From NCBI GenBank assembly GCA_052143535.1, contig JBKQSS010000014.1:1-64000 (forward strand): 64,000 nt of DNA, read 5' to 3'. This document shows positions 7,167 to 15,320 of this stretch, in pieces. The stretch's first letter is position 1, and every line of letters starts with the position of its first letter. The translations under genes and the position numbers were made by a program. This stretch comes from JADGRA01 sp052143535 (GTDB lineage Bacteria; Myxococcota; Myxococcia; Myxococcales; Myxococcaceae). The notes under the pieces were generated by a model. The model was not told the origin of the DNA, made no database searches, and worked only from the letters and a program-made list of their open reading frames with translations.

Positions 7167-7273
7167 AGTCACACAATGCGGGTTGCCGATGAGTGGCGCG
7201 AGCGCACGCTCGCAGCTCGGTTCGTCCGGCGACCACGAACCTCGAGCGACGTTCGGCTCGGGAGGCAATCCGA

Positions 7274-8703
7274 ATGGCGGATCCGATCCATGATCGTCAC
7301 GCGCTGACGGCAGCGCTGCGTCTGATAGAGCGCGAGGCCGAGTCCTACCTCGAAGGGGTCGATGCGGCCCTCGTGCGACCGCCCGTTCAACCGCCGATCG
7401 AGGGCGATCGGCCAACCGACGACGTGGGCTCGCTCGCCGCGCTGGCTGAACTCGTCGTGATCTCGAATGAGGGCGCGACGCGCTCCACGGGGCCTCGCTT
7501 TTTTTCACTTTGTGATGGGAGGAGTCACGCCCGCCGCGCTGGGCGCAGACTGGCTCACGTCGACGCTCAACCAGAGCGCCTACAACTGGGTCAGCTCGCC
7601 GTTCGCATCGCGCGTCGAGCAGGTCACGCTGGCATGGCTCAAGGACTTGTTCGGTATTCCGACCACATGGAGTGCTGCGATGACGTCGGCCGCGACGACC
7701 GCGAGCTTGGTCGGCCTGGCGGCGGCGCGGCGCTGGTGGGGCTTGCGGCATGGCGTCGACGTGGACGCCGAGGGCTTTTCGGGGTTGCCGCCGGTGCCGG
7801 TATTCGCCGGAGGCTACCTGCACGCGAGCGCGATCAAGGCGCTTGGCCTGCTGGGCATGGGGCGCGGGCGGCCGCGCATCCTCTCGCGAGATGAGGCTGG
7901 GCGCATCGATCTCGAGGCCCTCGGGCGCGAGCTGCGCGCTACGGGCGGCGAACCGGCGATCGTGATCGCCACGGCCGGCGACGTGAATACCGGTGAATTC
8001 GACCCGCTTCCGGAGATCGCCGACCTCAGCTGTACGCACGGAGCGTGGCTTCACGTGGATGGCGCCTTCGGTCTATACGCCGCGGCTTCACCCGCGACAC
8101 GTCATTTGATCCACGGCATCGACAGGGCAGACTCCATCGCGGTCGATGGCCACAAATGGCTCAACGCCCCATACGAAACGGGGTTCGCGTTCGTGCGGGA
8201 TGCAGCGCTGCATTCCGGCGCCTTCTCGACGAGCGCCGCCTACCTAGGCGTGCAGGACCCTACGAGACCGCCCTTTGGCAACCTCGCACCGGAGATGTCG
8301 CGCCGTGCTCGCGCCCTTCCTGTGTGGGCGACGCTCCGCGCGTACGGACGGCGAGGTTACGCAGAGATGATAGGACGCCACTGCATGCTGGCCCGTCGCG
8401 TTGCGAGTCAGGTCGATGAAAGCGCCCGATCTCGAGCGCCTCGCCGAGGTACCGCTGAACATCGTGTGCTTCAGGTTCCGGCCACCGGCCATCCCCGAAT
8501 CCGAGCTCGACGAGCTCAATCGTCGACTCGGCGCGATGGTGCTAGAGGACGGCCGCGTGTTCTTCGGCACCACTGAATACGCGGGCAAGGTCGCGTTCCG
8601 GCCCGCCATCGTCAACTGGCGAACCACGGAACGAGACGTCGACCTGATCGTCGACGTGGTGCGAGAGCTCGGCGAGAAGCTTGTCTCCGGCGCCGCGCAT
8701 TAG
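7274..8703 (+). pseudogene. PLP-dependent group II decarboxylase, two frameshifts
   Basis: Three consecutive frames together encode one protein of about 475 residues like the aspartate/glutamate/aromatic-amino-acid decarboxylases. Frame one (from ATG 7274) has 'DRHALTAALRLIEREAESYL'. Frame two contains 'FFHFVMGGVTPAALGADWL', 'LHVDGAFGLYA' and the PLP-lysine motif 'DGHKWLNAPYETG'. Frame three supplies 'LNIVCFRFRPP' to the end. The first shift lies in a run of seven T at 7,499-7,505, where one T fewer restores the frame. The second is near 8,420. Catalytic Lys and Asp are intact, so loss is recent, or the T-run shift is a sequencing error. It is the last gene of cassette C. Confidence 0.8.
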
Positions 8704-8731
8704 ACATGACCGCTGCCTCGGAACAAACGAA

Positions 8732-8764
8732 AGCCCGACGAACCGCCATTTGGTTCGTCGGGCT
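8732..8764. terminator. perfect 13-bp hairpin before tRNA fragment 3
   Basis: AGCCCGACGAACC (8,732-8,744) pairs perfectly with GGTTCGTCGGGCT (8,752-8,764) across a 7-base loop. It follows the decarboxylase gene by 28 bases and ends 10 bases before the tRNA fragment. No T run follows, so a rho-independent terminator is only one option. It could also be a recombination-related or mRNA-stabilising structure. Confidence 0.5.
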
Positions 8765-8774
8765 GTGAGAAATG

Positions 8775-8822
8775 GCTCCCCGACCAGGACTCGAACCTGG
8801 GACATGGTGATTAACAGTCACC
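8775..8822 (-). repeat. tRNA-Asn 3'-half fragment, copy 3
   Basis: 48 bases identical to the tRNA-Asn 3' half. Boundary between cassettes C and D. Confidence 0.9.
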
Positions 8823-8851
8823 TACGGACACTCCGGCGCCGGATAACTGTC

Positions 8852-8901
8852 GAGGAGAATTGGCCGTCAGTGGCCGTAAGCAGTTCCAATAGAGTTACCA
8901 C
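8852..8901. repeat. cassette-end conserved block, copy 3 (two iterons)
   Basis: Begins GAGGAGAA and ends CAGTTCCAATAGAGTTACCA like the others, but has only two TGGCC iterons. Exactly one 10-base unit is missing relative to copies 1, 2 and 5, so the block varies in whole iteron units. Confidence 0.8.
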
Positions 8902-9006
8902 GGTCAATGCCATTCCGGCGCCGCGATGCGTAGTTTCGCGCCAAAGCCGGGCCCCCAAAACGTCTGGGACGCTCACCGCGCCAGCGTCGCGTCGGTCTTA
9001 CATCGC

Positions 9007-9609
9007 TCACTGCTTTTTCTTGAACAGATCCTGAAAGATCAGTCGGCCCCAAGTGCGGCCGCGTGCGTGCACCAGCGCTCCACCCTCGTTGAGCTTTCCC
9101 AGCTTAACGGGTGCGAACCCGAGTTGTTTGGCCAAGGCCGCCACGGGAGCGGTCGCGTCCTCGTCGTCGCTCGACAGAAAGATGACCCGGTAGCCGCCCT
9201 CGACGATCGGATCGGCAGCCAGAACGGCCGCAGGCAGGTGATTGAAACCTTTCACGAACTTGGCGCCGGTGAACGCCTTCGCGATGACGGCGGAGGACGG
9301 GAGACCGCCCAGCTCTTCAGGGAGAACTCCAAACGCGTTCGTCGCGTCGATGACCGTCTTGCCTTCCCAACTCGGCAGGGCCTTCGCAACCGCGCGGTGC
9401 TCCCAGAACGGGATTGCCAAGATGATCGTGTCGGCCTCAAATGAATTCCGCAGCGACTTGGCGACAACCGTGGGTCCGATCGCCCGAGCCTGTGGCGCCA
9501 ACGCCTCGGGCGGCCGGCGGCTCGCGACGGTCACGTCGATGTTTTTACGGGCGAAGGCGCGGGCGAGGGCCTGGCCTACCGCACCGAATCCTACAATCGC
9601 ATAGCTCAT
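9007..9609 (-). CDS. NADPH-dependent F420 reductase-like / dinucleotide-binding protein
   Basis: 200 residues. The N terminus MSYAIVGFGAVGQALARAF carries the GxGxxG Rossmann loop, followed by 'VTVASRRPPEAL' where a basic residue after the second strand favours NADPH. The middle ('ADTIILAIPFWEHRAVAKAL', 'KTVIDATNAFG') and the 'GAKFVKGFNHLPAAVL' segment match the COG2085 group, which includes F420H2:NADP oxidoreductases. Bacterial members outside F420 users are usually of unknown substrate, so F420 use here is uncertain. It lies 114 bases downstream of the SDR gene on the same strand and is probably in the TetR-controlled unit. Confidence 0.8.
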   Translation of the reverse strand: MSYAIVGFGAVGQALARAFARKNIDVTVASRRPPEALAPQARAIGPTVVAKSLRNSFEADTIILAIPFWEHRAVAKALPSWEGKTVIDATNAFGVLPEELGGLPSSAVIAKAFTGAKFVKGFNHLPAAVLAADPIVEGGYRVIFLSSDDEDATAPVAALAKQLGFAPVKLGKLNEGGALVHARGRTWGRLIFQDLFKKKQ

Positions 9610-9723
9610 AACGCTTCTCCGATCCGTGTTGATGTTGATTCCCCGGCCTTCAAGGGCGCTGGGTTATCCGTTTCGCTGCGCTAGTTCCCGCCGGTTAGCC
9701 GCTTCCGGCGATCCGGCGCGATT

Positions 9724-10458
9724 TCAGATGGCCGAGAAGCCGCCGTCGACAGACAACTCCACCCCATTCACGAAGCTCGAATCGTCTGAAGCAAGAAACA
9801 GCGCGACCGTGGCGATTTCCTCAGGACGCCCCATCTTTCCCCGCGGGATCAGGGATTCGAACATCCGCTTCGCCTCCTCGGTGAGAACTTGGTCCTGCAT
9901 CGGTGTGGCGATCGGCCCCGGGCTCAGCACGTTCACCCGGATATTCCTGCCCTTCAGTTCGTTAAGCCAAGTGCGTGCGAATGAGCGCAACGCCGCCTTG
10001 CTCGCCGCATACACGCCATAACCAGGAAAACCTTTCACCGAAGCAACTGACCCGGTCATAAGGATCGATCCGCCATCGTTGAACAGCGGCAACGCCTTCT
10101 GAACCGTAAACAGCGTGCCGCGCGCATTCAGGCCGAAGGCCGCATCGAAGTGCTTCTCGGTAATTTCGCCAAGAGGTATGGCCTCGCCCGTGCCAGCGCT
10201 CGCGTACAGGATGTCGATCTTGCCCTTCACCCGCTTGACCGTATCGAACAGGCGGTCGAGGTCGCCGAGATTGGCCGCGTCGCCGCGCACGCCGGTCACG
10301 TTCCGGCCAATCAGTTTGACGGCGTCATCGAGCGCCTCCTGCTTCCGGCCCGTGATGAAAACGTAGGCGCCTTCTTCAACGAACCGCTTGGCGCTCGCCA
10401 GCGCCATGCCACTCGAACCGCCCGTAATGACGGCAACTTTACCTGCAAGCTTTCCCAT
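9724..10458 (-). CDS. short-chain dehydrogenase/reductase (SDR)
   Basis: 244 residues, normal classical-SDR length. 'VAVITGGSSGMALA' is the cofactor loop (TGxxxGxG with the last Gly replaced by Ala). 'ILYASAGTG' replaces NNAG. 'MTGSVASVKG' carries the catalytic Ser, 'YGVYAASKAAL' the YxxxK dyad, and 'VLSPGPIATPM' the PG motif. The end 'NGVELSVDGGFSAI' is the usual G-x-x-x-x-V-D-G-G. 'FITGRKQEAL' after strand two, with Arg, suggests NADPH. Substrate unknown; such TetR/SDR units often handle reactive carbonyls. Transcribed divergently from the TetR gene across a palindromic operator. Confidence 0.9.
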   Translation of the reverse strand: MGKLAGKVAVITGGSSGMALASAKRFVEEGAYVFITGRKQEALDDAVKLIGRNVTGVRGDAANLGDLDRLFDTVKRVKGKIDILYASAGTGEAIPLGEITEKHFDAAFGLNARGTLFTVQKALPLFNDGGSILMTGSVASVKGFPGYGVYAASKAALRSFARTWLNELKGRNIRVNVLSPGPIATPMQDQVLTEEAKRMFESLIPRGKMGRPEEIATVALFLASDDSSFVNGVELSVDGGFSAI

Positions 10459-10485
10459 GACTGTTCACCTCTTGGCGTGTATCTT

Positions 10486-10523
10486 GTGGTTCACTGATCC
10501 GGATATACGGTTCAGTGATCCAC
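10486..10523. promoter_or_regulatory. palindromic operator between SDR and TetR genes
   Basis: GTGGTTCACTGATCC (10,486-10,500) is an inverted repeat of GGTTCAGTGATCCAC (10,509-10,523) with two mismatches and an 8-base spacer. It sits in the 80-base divergent promoter region, as expected for autoregulation by the TetR protein encoded immediately to the right. Confidence 0.65.
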
Positions 10524-10538
10524 TTGTCAAGGGAACCA

Positions 10539-11123
10539 ATGCGAGCCGACGCCAGGAAAAATCACAGCCGCCTGCTTGCAGTCGCGCGTGACGTCGTCAC
10601 TAAGCATGGTGCCGGTGCATCTATGCGAGATATCGCCCGTCGGGCCGACGTCGGGTTGGCCACATTGCTTCGTCATTTTCCGACGCGAGAGGCCTTGTTC
10701 GAAGAGTTGCTCCGTACGAAGGCGGACGCTCTGACGCAGAAGGCAGCCGAGCTCGAAACTTCGAAGCCACCGGACGAAGCGCTTGTGTCCTGGTTTCGCG
10801 AAGGGGTGGCGTTCGTCCAAAGCTATGGCGGCGTTTGCGCCTTGATGGCGAGCGCCCACGCGGACCCGGACTCCGCGCTTTACGCTTCAAGCACAACGCT
10901 GCACTCAGCGGGCGCGCGACTGCTCGCCCGTGCTCAGGCCGAGGGAACGGCGCGCGCCGATATGAATGGGGAGGACCTGTTTGCCCTGATGTCGGCGCTC
11001 GGGTGGGCGGTCGGCCAACCCTCATTCGCGCCGCGGGCCGATCATCTCTTTCACATTATCGCGAACGCCATCCTGACAAACCCTTCGAGCAACGATGTCA
11101 AAGAAGGCGACGCGTTGAATTAG
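10539..11123 (+). CDS. TetR-family transcriptional regulator
   Basis: 194 residues from ATG 10539, preferred over GTG 10515 because an AGGGA Shine-Dalgarno sequence lies just before it and the upstream codons fall inside the operator. Residues 10-55 form the TetR helix-turn-helix: 'LLAVARDVVTKHGAGASMRD', then 'ARRADVGLATLLRHFPTREALFEELL'. The rest is a helical ligand-binding domain resembling the SbtR-like/TetR C-terminal type. It likely represses itself and the divergent SDR-reductase genes until an inducer, probably a small organic compound, binds. Confidence 0.9.
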   Translation: MRADARKNHSRLLAVARDVVTKHGAGASMRDIARRADVGLATLLRHFPTREALFEELLRTKADALTQKAAELETSKPPDEALVSWFREGVAFVQSYGGVCALMASAHADPDSALYASSTTLHSAGARLLARAQAEGTARADMNGEDLFALMSALGWAVGQPSFAPRADHLFHIIANAILTNPSSNDVKEGDALN

Positions 11124-11206
11124 ATCGGCGACGGATCGCTAAAGGGCTTGTCAACTTGCGGGATGGTGCGCACGCGAAAGTTCTTCAGTATTCGATAGCT
11201 TCGCGA

Positions 11207-11254
11207 GCTCCCCGACCAGGACTCGAACCTGGGACATGGTGATTAACAGTCACC
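11207..11254 (-). repeat. tRNA-Asn 3'-half fragment, copy 4
   Basis: 48 bases identical to the tRNA-Asn 3' half. Boundary between cassettes D and E. Confidence 0.9.
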
Positions 11255-11283
11255 GATGGGCACTGCGGTTGTCAGAAATCACT

Positions 11284-11340
11284 GAGGGGGAATGGTCTTC
11301 CGTGGCCGTGGGTGGCCGTAACCAGTTCCAATAGAGTTAC
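11284..11340. repeat. cassette-end conserved block, copy 4
   Basis: GAGGGGGAA, three iterons of which the first is changed to TGGTC, then CCAGTTCCAATAGAGTTAC. The last bases diverge from the CCAC seen in most copies. Confidence 0.78.
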
Positions 11341-11396
11341 TGTGGGCGGCGGCCCGTCACTCCTCGTCCCCGACTTAGTGCTGGGCCACATGCTGG

Positions 11397-11606
11397 GTGC
11401 CAGAGATCTGGAAGGCCGCCGGCACGTTCTTCGCCCCCAGGATGGACGCTGCAGTCATCGAGCCTGTTTCGCGTTGCCTACTGCCGGCCCTAATGAAGAG
11501 TGCGGAGGACCGCGCGGGTTGGCTTAGCAATGCAATCGAGCTGTTGGGAGCGGTCGCCTCAAGTAGGCTTCTGACCGGGTGGGCGCTTCTGCGCCATGAG
11601 AAGTGA
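11397..11606 (+). CDS. small hypothetical protein upstream of lipase
   Basis: 69 codons from GTG 11397: 'PEIWKAAGTFFAPRMDAAVI' and onward, with amphipathic helical character. It ends only 9 bases before the lipase ATG, so the two could be translated together. I recognise no family and it has no signal peptide. It may be a chance open frame, but its composition is more protein-like than the surrounding frames, and cassette genes are usually tightly packed. Confidence 0.35.
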   Translation: MPEIWKAAGTFFAPRMDAAVIEPVSRCLLPALMKSAEDRAGWLSNAIELLGAVASSRLLTGWALLRHEK

Positions 11607-11614
11607 GGACCGCG

Positions 11615-12610
11615 ATGGAGATCGAGCGAGTGAAGGGCGCAAAAGCTGCGGACCCGTTTCCCGTCTATGACGATCCGGTGGCAAGCCTCCTCGTGGCGCA
11701 TACCCGGGACGACTCGGGCCGCGACGCCGTGGTGGCTCATGTGCTGGGGACTTGCGCCGGCTATGCCTACGCGGACACTGGGACGGTGGCTATGGTCATG
11801 GCCCGACTCGGTCTAGGCGACAACGCCTGCGTCCGTGTGTCGCAAACGGTGGACGCGATGTTCGTCTTCTCAACCGTTTACCTGGTGCAGAGCCGCTGCG
11901 GTCGCATCGTGATTTTGTGTTACCGGGGCACTGAGCCAGGAAATCTCTTCAATTGGCTCGGCGATGCCGATACCGAATCGGAGCCAATGGGCCTCGACGC
12001 TGAATCGGCGAGGGTGCATGCCGGCTTCCACCGAAACGTGCGTGCGACGCGATTGGCCGTCACGAACGAGTTGCAGCACGCCCTGGAGCGCCGCTCGCTG
12101 CTAGATCCAACGACCAACGTGGACCATCCACTCGAGGCACTGTACGTCACGGGGCACAGCCTGGGCGGCGCCATGGCGGCGCTGCTTGCACTGTCTGTGG
12201 CCGGGACCGCCAGTAATCCCGCCATCGCCGAGAAACTGCGGGCCGTCTACACGTTTGGCCAACCGATGGTCCTCGTCGAACCGCTGCCCAAGCTTGCGCT
12301 GACGGTCGGACGGAGGCTGTTCCGCCACATTACCACCCGCGACATCATCCCCGCTCTCCCGGCGACAACGTGGGGGAAATTCGCGCACTTCGGGCAGGAG
12401 TATCGCCTCTCGAAGGGCGAGTGGCAGCGCTCGGAGATTCCCACCGCGCCGCTCACCAACATGCGACAGGTGCCTCGCTCCGTCCTGGCGCTTCTCTCCG
12501 CCGCCAAGCTCCGCGACGCGTCCCGCTACACTCTCGCCGAGCACGGGCCGCACAACTACATTGCCGCACTTCGGCCCAGGGGCAAGGTGACCGAATTCGG
12601 CGACCGCTGA
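11615..12610 (+). CDS. class 3 lipase-like alpha/beta hydrolase
   Basis: 331 residues from ATG 11615. A beta strand 'RIVILCYRGTEPGN' precedes the lid region, as in class 3 lipases (usually V-x-F-R-G-T). 'LYVTGHSLGGAMAALLAL' is the GxSxG nucleophile elbow, Ser at about residue 182. 'TFGQPMVL' matches the conserved T-x-G-x-P-R segment, followed by 'DIIPALP' where the acid is expected. The likely final His is in 'EHGPHNYIAAL'. No signal peptide is visible, so the enzyme may be cytoplasmic or leave by another route. Predicted to hydrolyse acylglycerols or related esters. It converges with the PLD gene, whose stop lies 25 bases away. Confidence 0.85.
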   Translation: MEIERVKGAKAADPFPVYDDPVASLLVAHTRDDSGRDAVVAHVLGTCAGYAYADTGTVAMVMARLGLGDNACVRVSQTVDAMFVFSTVYLVQSRCGRIVILCYRGTEPGNLFNWLGDADTESEPMGLDAESARVHAGFHRNVRATRLAVTNELQHALERRSLLDPTTNVDHPLEALYVTGHSLGGAMAALLALSVAGTASNPAIAEKLRAVYTFGQPMVLVEPLPKLALTVGRRLFRHITTRDIIPALPATTWGKFAHFGQEYRLSKGEWQRSEIPTAPLTNMRQVPRSVLALLSAAKLRDASRYTLAEHGPHNYIAALRPRGKVTEFGDR

Positions 12611-12635
12611 CTTAGCTGTTCCGCTGGCGCGGGAG

Positions 12636-15320
12636 TCAGACCGACAGTCCGCCCGGCCAGTGCTCCATCCATTGGCGATGCTCCGCGGCTTCCCGCCACG
12701 CGGGGTCATTGCGGTTGACGCGGTCCGAGCCCGCGATGAGCGCCTCGATGCGCGCCTCGAGCGCTGCGGCGACCGTGGGGTCCTCCACCAGGAGTAGGAG
12801 TTCGCTCTCCCAATAGCCGGCGGTGAAGTCCAGGTTAGCGCTACCGACGGCGCAGACCCGTCCATCCGCGCTCATCACCTTGGCATGGACGTGGGAGTGC
12901 ACGGAACCGAGGCCGGGTGCCCATCCGGGCTGCTGGGCCACTGCAAACTGGTAGCCTTCGCCGCCTGCTGCCACCAGCGCATCCATGCGCGAATGGACCA
13001 TTTGTGTTGCGGCGGTGCGTGCCGTGGCCCAGGGGCCCTTGAAGGGCGTGTCGCCATGGGTTGGTGTGAGATGTCCAAAGAGGGTGCGCACTCGGACGCC
13101 CCGACGGAGCGCACGCAGCAGGGCATGCTGGATTTCCAGGATCAAAGGGAAGCCATTGACGGCGTAGACGTGTGACTGCGCGGTGTCGATGAGCGCGAGG
13201 TAAGCCTCCAGCGTGGCCGCGTCCTCCAGCCCGTGGTGGATGACGAGACGGGCCTGCGTGCCCCCAGCTGGCGGACGCTCGGCAATGTCGAACGTTTCGC
13301 CTCCCGTCTCGGTCCAGGACTCCAGAAAGGCGCGGTCAAGCGCGCTGACGACGGGGCCCTCGACCCGGGCGCCCCCGTCGAGCCACGGCACCTGGCGCCA
13401 CGGCGTCGCGGGCGTGAGCTGCACCTCATCGAACCCGGTGTAGTACTCGTGCGAGAGGTTGCGCCCACCGATTAATCCGGCGGCGCCGTCGGCGATGGCC
13501 ATTTTGCGATGGTCCCGCCGCTTGAGGTCCTCGAGCGAGGGCACGCCGGTGAGGGGCCGCAACACGCGGAGCTCGACCCCGGGACGTTTGCTGAGACGGT
13601 CGAACACCGGATTGAGAATGCCGTACGAACCTTGAAAACCGTGCAGCGAATCGACGAGCACGCGCACGGCGACGCCACGGGCGCCGGCCGCGGCCAACGC
13701 CGCCTCGACCGCGTTGCCGACGTCATCGTCCAGCCCCATGTAAACTTGGAAGTGAAACCGCTCGCGGCTGGCCGCGATGGCGTCGAGCAGCCAGTGACGC
13801 GCCTTCGCGTTGTCGAACTCGAGCTCCACCCGGTTGCCGGTGATGAGTGAAGTCCCTGTCGTCGCCTCGAGGCGGCTGCCAATGGACTGGGACCCCGTGA
13901 CGGGAGCCTCAATGCGCCATGGTCTCGTGGCGGCTTCAGGCGCGGTCACGGCTTCAAACCCGATGGTGCGCGGCGAGTGCGAGCCATCGTGAACGATGCC
14001 CACCACAGGGAAGCCAGCCCAGCGCATTCGCATGCCCACGCGCGCGAGACGGACGGCATCGACGACCTTCGCCACGTCGAGGGCTTCGCCCTCGTCGAGG
14101 ATAGTGCTGGCATCGGCGACGACGGGTCGGAACCCGGCGGCAGCCAACCGTAAGCGGATGCCTTTGCAGCTCCGGGTGGCCCGGAGGCGGACCGCGAGCA
14201 GTTCGGCAGACTCCTGAAGTCTGGCCAGCAGAGACAGGTCTTCGTCGGCGAGGCCGGCGTCGAAGAGGAGCAACGGCCGGGAGCCGGGCCGGATGACCGT
14301 GACCTGCTCCTCAATCTGAGCAAGCGGATTGGGAGCCAGGGTTTCCCCGACCCGGTAGACGCCGAGGGAAACCGCGTCGAGGCCGGCAGGCAACTCGCCC
14401 TCGCCGTGGGTGGTTGTGAAGGCGGCTACGACGCGGCCACCGGAAATGAATGCGACCTGTTGATCGGGGATGGGGTCGCGGCGTCCCACCCCGGACGCAA
14501 TCGCAAGGCGTACCCGAGTGACGCCGGCTTCTTCCACGAGATCGGGCACGTCGAGCGCGCGCGTCAAGACGGGCGCGACCGTCTCCAGTTGGGGTAGGAA
14601 TAGGACCGGTGCGGGCCAGCTAGCCGCGAGCAGCAAGTCACCAGGAAACCGCGGCAACACAAGCAGGTCGGTGGGAGCCGCACTCGTCTCAGCGCCCAGC
14701 CACGACCGTAACCCTCCGGCAAGCGGCACGAGCTCCACCCTTGCCGTGATGCCTGCCATGTCCAGCGCATCCGAGAGCTTGCCGAGGGGAAAGCGCTTGC
14801 GACAGAGGACAACAGCATGCATCGCCGGAGTCCCGTGATCGCGCAGAAACGATGCGACGTCGGCGCGTCCGCGCGCGCCCACCGCCAAGCACCTGAGCTC
14901 ATTGAGCGGGCCATCGCCGGGCACGGCGCCCGCGGTCAAAAGCACAGCAAGAGACTGGTGCTTGCGCAACTCGGCGAGGACAGCAATACCCGTCAGCGGT
15001 AGCGGGCTCGCGGCGAGCAGGTCGATGCCCGACGCTTTCACGAGCTGGGCCAGCTCGTCGATGGCGAGCCCGGACGCCAGCTTCACCTCCACCCGCGTTG
15101 CAGCGCCGGCAGCCGAGTCGCGCAGGGCATTGAGCGCCGCCAGCGCAGCCTGGTTCAGGTCGCTCGGCGCCTCGTCGGCAAGCCAGGCGATCTGGTGCTC
15201 CGGCAAGCGAGCGACGACGACCAGCAGCTCGGCGGCAGGCGCGATGCGGCGGATGACCGCCACGGCTGCCCGGGCATCTTTCCCGAGCTCGGTGATGAAG
15301 AGCACGCGGCGGTAGTTCAT
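12636..15320 (-). CDS. USP-like/phospholipase D-like fusion protein
   Basis: 894 residues. The first 130 (MNYRRVLFITELGKDARAAV onward) resemble a universal stress protein domain, and residues about 150-450 appear to hold further alpha/beta domains of similar type. From about 490 the protein is a phospholipase D superfamily member with two HKD motifs: 'HRKMAIADG' followed by 'GLIGGRNLS', and 'HAKVMSADG' followed by 'VGSANLD'. This resembles bacterial cardiolipin synthase/PLD enzymes, which move or hydrolyse phosphatidyl groups. No membrane segment is seen. Fusion to USP-like sensor domains is unusual. Translationally coupled (ATGA) to the upstream metallophosphoesterase gene. Confidence 0.82.
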   Translation of the reverse strand: MNYRRVLFITELGKDARAAVAVIRRIAPAAELLVVVARLPEHQIAWLADEAPSDLNQAALAALNALRDSAAGAATRVEVKLASGLAIDELAQLVKASGIDLLAASPLPLTGIAVLAELRKHQSLAVLLTAGAVPGDGPLNELRCLAVGARGRADVASFLRDHGTPAMHAVVLCRKRFPLGKLSDALDMAGITARVELVPLAGGLRSWLGAETSAAPTDLLVLPRFPGDLLLAASWPAPVLFLPQLETVAPVLTRALDVPDLVEEAGVTRVRLAIASGVGRRDPIPDQQVAFISGGRVVAAFTTTHGEGELPAGLDAVSLGVYRVGETLAPNPLAQIEEQVTVIRPGSRPLLLFDAGLADEDLSLLARLQESAELLAVRLRATRSCKGIRLRLAAAGFRPVVADASTILDEGEALDVAKVVDAVRLARVGMRMRWAGFPVVGIVHDGSHSPRTIGFEAVTAPEAATRPWRIEAPVTGSQSIGSRLEATTGTSLITGNRVELEFDNAKARHWLLDAIAASRERFHFQVYMGLDDDVGNAVEAALAAAGARGVAVRVLVDSLHGFQGSYGILNPVFDRLSKRPGVELRVLRPLTGVPSLEDLKRRDHRKMAIADGAAGLIGGRNLSHEYYTGFDEVQLTPATPWRQVPWLDGGARVEGPVVSALDRAFLESWTETGGETFDIAERPPAGGTQARLVIHHGLEDAATLEAYLALIDTAQSHVYAVNGFPLILEIQHALLRALRRGVRVRTLFGHLTPTHGDTPFKGPWATARTAATQMVHSRMDALVAAGGEGYQFAVAQQPGWAPGLGSVHSHVHAKVMSADGRVCAVGSANLDFTAGYWESELLLLVEDPTVAAALEARIEALIAGSDRVNRNDPAWREAAEHRQWMEHWPGGLSV

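Larger units (their letters stand above)
5104..8774. mobile_element. putative integrative cassette(s) C (toxin-antitoxin cargo)
   Basis: The interval between tRNA fragments 2 and 3, about 3.7 kb. It contains an RHH/PIN pair, an eroded end block at 6,437, a MazEF pair and a broken decarboxylase gene. The internal block suggests this was once two cassettes (about 1.3 and 2.3 kb) whose shared tRNA fragment has been deleted. No integrase is visible. Confidence 0.5.
8775..11206. mobile_element. putative integrative cassette D (oxidoreductase/TetR cargo)
   Basis: 2.4 kb between tRNA fragments 3 and 4, the shortest complete cassette. It contains a TetR regulator divergent from two oxidoreductase genes and is a self-contained regulated unit. 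No recombinase is present. Confidence 0.55.
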
